A DNA stretch of 64,000 nucleotides, taken from the NCBI GenBank assembly GCA_942486035.1, contig CALNXK010000126.1, forward strand, positions 1,590,001 to 1,654,000, written 5' to 3'. This document shows, in pieces, positions 57,192 to 64,000 of the stretch (within the stretch, counting starts at the first letter, position 1; the number at the start of each line of letters is the position of its first letter). Both the position numbers and the translations under genes were made by a program. This stretch comes from Porites lobata (lineage: Eukaryota > Cnidaria > Anthozoa > Scleractinia > Poritidae). The notes beneath the pieces were generated by a model. The model worked only from the letters and a program-made list of their open reading frames with translations. It had not been told where the DNA came from and did no database searches.

Positions 57192-58010
57192 GGACAGACA
57201 AGATCAGTCTTTGAAAGGCGGTTTATGAGCATAAAACCTCCATACAGAATTACCAGAACACCCAGAAGCATAATAGCTAATATGGCTCACCTCAAGGCAT
57301 CTGAACTGCGGTCATTCATGTTAATTTATGGCTTGCCAAGCCTTTGGGGCTTACTTCCTAATAAATACTTCCAGCACTTTTTATCGCTCGTAGATGCAGT
57401 GTTCTTGCTTTTTCAGGATTCAATATCCCTTGATCAACTTAGTAAATCTGCTAGTTTGTTGAACCATTTCTGTCTTAGGGTTGAGTCATTGTCTGGAAGG
57501 AGGTATGAGACTTTCATTGTTCACCGTTTGCTTCATCTTGTTTCTTGTGATGAAAAAACTTAGGGCCACTTTGGGCATCTTCATGTTTTTGTTATGAAGA
57601 CTACAATGGCGATCTTAGAAAGCTCTTTCATGGAACTCAAAATGTAGAATTTCAGAGTAGTTTTTCTATTTGTTTCCAGCAGAAAATAATAGAGCTTATC
57701 CCCCTTTTAGAGTTCAGGTCGTCTCAACATGATTTTTACAATCACCTTGTCAATGCAAGGCCACAGTTGTCAGACAACAGAAGGGAAATAATATTCCCCC
57801 AAAGCTATGCAGTTGGGAAACAAACTTTGACTACAGTGGATGGTGATAAAAGAAGAGCTCTCCTGACAGCTGTGGGGGAGGTTGAGAGGGTGTTTGTCTT
57901 GAAGCGACTTGTTCATCGTCGAACTATAATCCACTCACAGGATTACAAAGTAGTAACAAGGCGAAATAGTTACAGTTTCCTTCCATGGTGGTGTTAACAG
58001 CGCCAGTTTA
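57192..58010 (+). pseudogene. CMC/EnSpm-like transposase, C-terminal part
   Basis: It reads FMSIKPPYRITRTPRSIIAN, HLKASELRSFMLIYGLPSLW and FIVHRLLHLVSCDE; after a stop and a frame change come FEDYNGDLRKLFHGTQNVEF-like sequence and, from 57767, YAVGKQTLTTVDG and TRRNSYSFLPWWC. The SIKPP and ASE-R-F-L-YGLP blocks follow the catalytic part in animal EnSpm-type transposases. An intron acceptor (TTTTTAG at about 57190) may precede it. It is a pseudogene. Confidence 0.72.
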
Positions 58011-59499
58011 AGATATGGATGGGTTTTGACTTCCATCAAGTGTCTTATGAAATGCAGAAACCCTGTGTTTTGTAATTCAACTTGTTTGTGCGAGACACCT
58101 AAGTATCTGGCCCTTTATTCATGAGCTTAAAACAGCAGGCAATGTTAGATTATCAGCTGACAGGTATACCAATGCGACAGCAAGTCACACTGTACCTTCC
58201 ATAAGGATAGTGGTAGGATTGTCGGAGTACAGATTGAAAATCTGAATTCTTTGTGCTTAACTGTGGACTGTGGCATGGACACATTATTTGTGTGCAATTT
58301 TCCAAATGCTTTTGAGAAAGACTAAGAGTTTATACAATGAAATGCACCACCTGCTTTGGAGACCATCAACTTTTGAGGAGTGCGGATGGGTGATCAGTTG
58401 ATTTGGTTTGAGCAAGACATTTTTCCAGCCCACTACTGTGACCAAGTTTTTTTTAGTATTTTTCGCATGACTTGACTATTAACTCAGTCCAATATGTTTT
58501 TGTTCCAGATCTGTTTGCATGATATATATAGATGTATTTTTTTTTTAAATCACCCAACCCCACCCCCCAAAAAGTCAAATGGTCGGTTTATTAACTCAGC
58601 ATCCTCCTTAGTCCTGTAATTGATAACGGTGGAGGTTCTTGTATGCCCCTTTCAATTCAGTTCATCCACTTTAAGTAGTCAAATGAACTCATAACACAAA
58701 GAAAATTTCAAAGTATAAAGCAAAAGTCAAGGGTCAAAGTGAAGGCCATTGATTCCATTGCATAGTTAGTACTCTGTTGGTGAGTATCCCAAAGGATCAA
58801 CTAAAGCTGTACCATACTCAAATTGGCTGCCTTTGAGGTTTCATTCAAAATTCATGACAAGTATCCCTACCCTTTTTGCATGGGAGTCGTCACTGTCCTC
58901 CCCCTTGGTTTAGATGTTCATAACTTTTGAGGCCTGAAGTAGGAGAGTAAACTATTGTAATTGTGTTTAGTTAACAGTTATTCAGCTTTACTTTTGTGAT
59001 GATGCTTTAAAATTTGTTAACGTAAGGATTTCAGAGTTTTGACTGGGACATTCATTGAGGTCCACATGTAGTGTAGGAGAGTGTTAAAATTGCTATGAAA
59101 TTAATTATGCATTTACAAAACAAAGATAAACTGTTTGCGTTTCTACTGTTTTTTGTTTTTCTCTCTTGAATCCTTTCTTGAACATTGCACAGGGTTGTGC
59201 TCTAGCAGCACCCAGTGGCCCCTGTTGCATACCATAAAGATAATGAAAGCAAAATAATAATTGTCACAACTTTATAGTTCACTAATGATGCAGTATCAGA
59301 AGTCTTTATTGTCAAAGGTGTACCACATTATCCATCTGTTAGAAGAAATAAAATAAAGGAAAAGATTATAGTGCCCTTCAGTAATTTTTTTTATCTTTTC
59401 AAACCACATAGCTCCATTGTTGTTGACAGCTGTTCCATTTATGGAAGGGTGTCTCAGGCATGTCTTGCCAAGTCCACATCTTTTACATTGGACATTCAC
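58011..59499. other. 3' part of the large element, no recognised gene
   Basis: No coding motif. There are T-rich and A-rich runs. A few weak open frames (for example 59296-59499 minus) are within the repeat and not called. Confidence 0.4.
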
Positions 59500-61681
59500 A
59501 ATATGGTCAATTGACAGCTGTCAAAGCAGGATAGCCACTAACCATTCTCCCATAACCATATCGCGGGCTCATCTGTCAACTCATTGAGGTGACGTGATTT
59601 ATTTGGAAGCTGTCCGCTAACCAGTTAATTATTTTACTAGATTGCGATCAGTGTTCAGTCTCATACTTTCTAGCTAGTTTGGGATAGGAGCACAGGAAAA
59701 CTGATACACGTCAATGTTGTGATCCATTGACAGCTGTCAAAACAAGGTATCTGCTGACCAGTATCACTTGACTGTATGACGGGCTCAGGTGTCGACCCAT
59801 CGAGATCAAGTGTTTTTGTGAAGTTATCCGCTGACAAGGTATTAGTTTTCATGATCGCAGGCTCAAGTTTAATTTTTTTTCAAATTCATATGAAATATAC
59901 TGTGTTTGTGCCGCACAATTAAAATTTTGATTTCAAACTGACCTCCGACGTGAAACTTCAGCCAGCTGCTACAGGCAGGGAAGACAGTTGCTTTTGACTT
60001 TTCTCAGCATGTTCACGCGTTGGTCACACTCTACGTCCAATTTTTATGCTCTGATTGGTCAAAATTTGACAGGTGAGTTCATGTGGAAAATTTATCCAGC
60101 ATCTTGAATCTTGTTTACTTTGACAGCTGAAGCTGACAGAGTTTTGTGTCAACTTGTGATGTTTTTAACTTATTTTTTCCATTGGATGTACAAAATGAAA
60201 TTCAGCTGCTATCAGGAGTCTTCTGTTATTCATGGCTAATTTGTTTATTGGGTTTTTGGTTGAGTCAAAGACGGAAATCCGATTTCGGATGGCATCATTT
60301 TCGTTTTCATCTTGCTTAATGCGCAAGAGGGTTGCAAAGTCTGAAGCGATACTGGCCTTACTTGATACCTTTCAGGAGCTGCATCTCGAGTGGTAAGCCT
60401 AAGTAATTATTGTATTTGATGTTTGTTTTTTATTCCTAATTTAATGAAGTCGAGCCTCGTTTATGAAGCTATTTTGTTTGCGCACGTTTGTAAGATTTGA
60501 GACAATGATCTGACCGAGTATCAGGTTAATGTTATAAGCTCATAGATCTTTAAAAGGCCTTTAGACATTTTGTCACCGCGAATAGAAAGAAAACGTTTCA
60601 AAGAATATTTAGTTATAATTCTGGCTGTAAAAGAAAGGTTTGAGTGATTTTCTTGCCTCGAGTTCGTCTTTGAAAAAAGCAAACACTGGGAAGCTGGCTT
60701 AAAACATAAACTTCAGCTTTAAGCTCGAAGACTCAGGATTTTTAGAGACACTTTAATACTTGTCTTCCTGAATGAAAATTGTCGTCTCTGTATATGTTTC
60801 ACAAAATTATATTTCTTTTATTGATTGTTAGTACTCTCTCTTGTAATTTTAATCGTTGTGCCGATTGTTTTCAGTCGTTCAGTAAACAACACTTCCCGGA
60901 GTACTCAAAATACCGCACGTTAAACCGTTTTAAAATAAAAAATAAACATAATAAATTCTTTATTATCTTGGAGCATAACTCTGTTAATGTTCATTCAAAC
61001 ACTCACCACTGCTAGCACTGTAAAAGTCAGAACCGGCTGACCGTATAGATGATTTTGAAAATTTTTTCAATGGTTTACGGCTAAAGCCCACGCGTGCTTC
61101 AATTATCCTGAATAGCAATTTGTATCGCAAAGTTGTGAAATACTGCATTCTGTAGTCCGAGGTCTGTATGATAAAAACAGCGCCTCATAGTACTGTTTCA
61201 CCTCAGAAGTGATGTATAAAGGAATTTATTTGCCTGCAAATAAAAATGTTTATGTCACCTAGTCACGCAATGATTATGTTAGTTTGCTTAGAGGGGCACT
61301 TATTACTAGTCACGTATTCACCTTTAACATAGGTAATCGGCAGGGAAGAACTGTGAGCAGGGTCCAATTTGACACAAAATACTCAAGTATTGATCACATG
61401 ATTATCACGAGATCAATCAGAAAATTACTACCCGGGAAATCACTAGCTGGTAAATTACTTGCCGGAATATTACTTGCTGTAAAACTACTAGTCATGAGCT
61501 TGTTCGGAAAAGTACTGAGCCTCGACCTCATTTAAGGTTAGGGTATAAGACAAGCTGTGTTCCCCAAAGTCTACCTCTTGGTCTCCAGACGTAACAAGCT
61601 TTTGCGAACTTGACAGCTGCCCACCTCCATCCTTCACTTCCTGAGTTGAGTATATCTTTCTTGTTGTTTTTTAAGTTAGTC

Positions 61682-62305
61682 ATGTCTCCTAAACCCCATG
61701 TTCTCATTATGGGCCACTCCTTTGTCCGTCGTTTTGAATTATTTTTGTCTAAAGGCATAGACGCAAGGGTACGACGGGATCTTAACTTGTCCCGTTCCGC
61801 GCAGATAACTTTTCTCGGAGTTCACGGTCGCACTGTCGACAAGCTATCTAAATTTGATTTACATTTAGTAAGGCGCCTACAACCCCAAATTGTGATTTTG
61901 GAGATAGGTTCCAACGACCTTTCCCCACCGGACGCTAGGAACGAGGTGGTAGGTTCGAAGATCGAGACCCTCGTTCAGCATTTACACGCTGAATGCCGAG
62001 TTGAAACAATAGTAGTTTGTCAGAACATTAACCGCGCTGCAGGTTTGAGGGATCCACCCTCCTTCAACGATCGTGTGGCCCTTCTCAACCAATATCTCAG
62101 TGTGGTGCTGGAGACCCTACCTTTTGCTGTTTTCTGGCATCACAAAGGACTTCGACAACCCACCGTTTGCATTTTATGCAGAGACGGGGTACACCTTAAT
62201 GCCAAAGGGCAATATGCTCACTATCAGAGTTACAGGTGTGCTATTCTATCCGCTATTAAGCTCAGTTGCCTTCCAGCCGCGGGTCGCGCTCCCAGCTTAA
62301 ATTAG
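61682..62305 (+). CDS. SGNH/GDSL-type hydrolase of a Ngaro-like element
   Basis: A frame of 207 codons from ATG at 61682. The blocks of the SGNH fold are in order: MGHSFVRRFELFL (block I, with Ser in the GxS position), LGVHGRTVDKL (block II Gly), LEIGSNDLSPPDA (block III Asn) and CRDGVHLNAKGQ (block V Asp-x-x-His). A hydrolase of this type is often encoded by Ngaro elements of invertebrates and fish; substrate and role in the retrotransposition cycle are not known. The frame is intact. The Asp of GDS is His here (GHS), as I remember for this transposon family. Confidence 0.75.
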   Translation: MSPKPHVLIMGHSFVRRFELFLSKGIDARVRRDLNLSRSAQITFLGVHGRTVDKLSKFDLHLVRRLQPQIVILEIGSNDLSPPDARNEVVGSKIETLVQHLHAECRVETIVVCQNINRAAGLRDPPSFNDRVALLNQYLSVVLETLPFAVFWHHKGLRQPTVCILCRDGVHLNAKGQYAHYQSYRCAILSAIKLSCLPAAGRAPSLN

Positions 62306-62681
62306 GTCCTTTTTTACACCCACACTTTCTTTTGTCTTACATGTCTAAATAGACTGTTTGTATATGTTTACTGAGAACTCTATGAGTTCCCAAGCTTTGC
62401 GGCAGAAAGCATGTTCCTTGCGGCAGCTATCATTATTTGGGCTTGCCAAACATGTTGCCGTTTTTCTTATATATTACGGTTCGCTGGAAGCGTTCTTTCT
62501 ATTATTATTTTTTAATTTAATTTTATTTACTTTTCGTTTTTCTTCTGTTTTGTTATGTGATCAAAAGTGGGGTATGGACCTGCTTTCTTCAGCCAACGCG
62601 CACATACCCGCAATTTTTCTGGTTCGCATCCACGGGTTACTTTCCTTGCTACACATAAGCTGTTTTTGTTTTCCAGTCAAT

Positions 62682-63713
62682 ATGATGACTCGCCGGCAAT
62701 CTCGTGCTGCCCCTACCGTACCTCCTGCACCACGCCCACAGAAGCGTGCTGCCCCGGCCACGCGAGAAACTCACAAAGCAAAGAGGTCAAAATCAGCTGC
62801 CCGGGCCACAGTTTCTAATACGGACAGCCATCCACCCGCCTCAGAACATCCCTCCCAATTGGTCACTGTTCCAATTGCCGGCAACGACGCAGCCCCTGCC
62901 CTGGTGGACATTGCTGCCATAGTCTCAGAAGCTGTGCTAGGAGGACTTCAAGCAGCCGGCATACTCCCTCAAGCACAGGAGACAGATGGTTCGAACACCA
63001 CTCCGGCTGCTGCTGTACAGGGGTCAGTAGCGGCCGTAATCCAGGACATTACCAGTGAGAGACCTCCTCCTACGAACCCGTCGACTATAAGTACCAGCCC
63101 GCTATCAATAAATAGCATAGCTCAGTCTAATGGCCAGCCCCAGCTGATTCATCATTAAATCACTGTACCTCTCGCCTCCAGGGTGTCTGATAAAATTCGT
63201 TAAAAAATTTGGGCAAACGAGTATATTGATTTAGGGACCCTATTGCAAATAGCATCCCAAAACCAGTCACAGTACAATTTTGTTGTTCAAACGCAACACT
63301 CTTCAGATCGGCCGGTGATTAGCCTCAAGCCAGCACAGAAACCTAAGAGAATTGCCAATATAGACCAATGGATATCAGCCTTTCAAACATTTGTAGCTAT
63401 TTATACCGTCCAATCACCGACTGACGCCCCAGCTTTAATGAAATATTCCGAGACAGTGCGGGACCTAGCGGCTAAGAACGCCCATTGGCGTTATTATGAT
63501 GAAAACTTTCGCTTTTTGAGGCAAAAAACTCTTTTCCCCTGGGACCAGATCCATTGGGAACTGTGGTTGCAGGCGCACCACATGCAAAAGTCCCCTACGG
63601 TAGTTTCCTCGGACTCACGCAACAGGCCTACAAGGTGGCCCTTTCCGTCCGGCCTTTGCTGGAGATTTCACAGAGGGGAGAAGTGTTCCGGCTGTAAACA
63701 CGAATGCTTTTGA
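62682..63713 (+). pseudogene. Ngaro gag-like protein with zinc knuckle
   Basis: ATG at 62682 begins MMTRRQSRAAPTVPPAPRPQ. A Pro/Ala-rich, basic N-terminus leads to VDIAAIVSEAVLGGLQAAGI. After two in-frame TAA stops (63156-63158 and about 63204-63206) the same frame continues KIWANEYIDLGTLLQIASQN, NIDQWISAFQTFVAIYT and the knuckle CWRFHRGEKCSGCKHECF. The conserved WIxAFxxFVAIYT block and the knuckle are what I associate with these gag proteins. The two stops make this a pseudogene. Its end overlaps the RT frame. Confidence 0.72.
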
Positions 63714-64000
63714 TGTGGATCTCATCATCCAGCCAACCAATGCCACTTTCCCAAGCAACAGGCAAACTCCACCAAAGCTGTACCGCGACCGAAATCCACA
63801 GCAGTCACCGCAAATAACTGAGCCCCTACCTCCCGCACTGTCTCGTCCATTGGCAACGCCAATCAAAATAGATAAATTACAGGCCTATCTGGAGGGCTAC
63901 CCTCCTCGATCTCGGCAATACCTCATCGAAGGTTTCCGTTTTGGTTTTTCTATTGATTATGTTGGTCATCGCAGTAATTTTGTATCCAAAAATCTTTTGT
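63690..64000 (+). CDS. Ngaro reverse transcriptase, N-terminus (runs off window)
   Basis: A frame shifted relative to gag is open up to the last base. It reads ALSRPLATPIKIDKLQAYLE and then LIEGFRFGFSIDYVGH, the beginning of DIRS/Ngaro RT proteins before the fingers domain. The overlap with the 3' end of gag suggests frameshifting or re-initiation. The palm and active site lie outside the window. Confidence 0.65.

Larger units (their letters stand above)
54564..61211. mobile_element. Large inverted-repeat element (CMC/EnSpm-like), 6.65 kb
   Basis: Starts CACGTCTCAGGTAAACAGTA, ends in the complement of CACTTCTGAGGTGAAACAG; possible 2-bp duplication AT. The arms are interrupted and diverged (about 80 percent by eye) but very long: 54564-56950 and 59500-61211. 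Matching blocks are, for example, 54590/61170, 55100-55210/60770-60870, 55905-55960/60010-60070 and 56080-56310/59670-59890. Inside the loop is the C-terminal part of a CMC transposase. CMC elements make 2-3 bp duplications and often start CAC, which fits. The catalytic part at 53483-54037 lies outside the left end, which is not explained. Confidence 0.65.
61540..64000 (+). mobile_element. Ngaro-like tyrosine-recombinase retrotransposon, 5' part
   Basis: The order SGNH hydrolase, gag with zinc knuckle, start of RT is that of Ngaro-type elements. The beginning is not defined; a set of short repeats (ACTAGCTGGTAAATTACTTG type, 61425-61495) may belong to its terminal repeat. The element runs off the window at 64000. 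Confidence 0.7.

Noticed and set aside
57767..57997. Independent small gene
   Set aside because: It is the C-terminal part of the CMC-like transposase in another frame.

Overview
This window looks like an intergenic or accessory stretch of a large invertebrate animal genome, most likely an anthozoan cnidarian such as a stony coral or sea anemone. The evidence is AT-rich DNA, spliced genes with GT..AG introns, and a dense mixture of transposon families that I associate with cnidarian genomes: PIF/Harbinger with a Myb-like partner, DIRS/Ngaro tyrosine-recombinase retrotransposons, CR1-like and L1-like LINEs, Tc1/mariner and CMC/EnSpm. No conserved single-copy host gene fixes the species, so this assignment is an inference. 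Nearly every coding sequence is transposon-derived and most carry stops or frameshifts.

The main discovery is a RAG-like (ProtoRAG-type) transposon at 8805-22576. It has a perfect 5-bp target duplication (GCTAG), ends beginning CACTAT, a RAG1-like gene on the plus strand and a RAG2-like gene (Kelch plus PHD-type finger) on the minus strand, arranged tail to tail with stops 79 bp apart. RAG1L keeps an N-terminal Cys-rich zinc region, a RING finger, the DDE core and a C-terminal zinc-knuckle tail. It is split by a nested 9,024-bp DNA transposon (11855-20878; 421-bp terminal inverted repeats, 6-bp duplication GGTGAG) that carries a spliced HECT-type ubiquitin ligase gene and part of an IS3-like integrase gene. 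The duplicated hexamer contains the codon of the catalytic Glu. The RAG-like element itself lies inside the first intron of a Harbinger Myb-like gene (exon 1 at 8460-8503, exon 2 at 22947), so at least three transposons are nested.

Layout: 1-3366, a partial duplicated locus and a broken gene whose core follows the RAG1/Transib plan; 3662-4811, a TIR element; 4921-5442, a small Tudor-knot-like gene; 5730-8168, a second copy of the duplicated locus filled by an internally deleted LINE (the empty site is at 1-190); 8460-25183, Harbinger with the RAG-like and IS3-like elements nested in it; 25689-26122, a foldback MITE; 26332-31048, a DIRS-like retrotransposon with an intact recombinase gene; 33062-36165, two halves of one decayed gene family on opposite strands; 38341-42505, LINE, Ngaro and Tc1 remnants; 43836-46693, a TIR element with a minisatellite and a deletion derivative beside it; 46812-53000, LINE, Ty3/gypsy and Tc1 remnants separated by featureless AT-rich DNA; 53483-61211, a CMC/EnSpm-like transposase and a very large inverted repeat; 61682-64000, a Ngaro-like retrotransposon (SGNH hydrolase, gag, start of RT) running off the window.

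Reading frames were followed by eye. Frameshift positions are approximate, and some lie beside homopolymers, so assembly error cannot be excluded.
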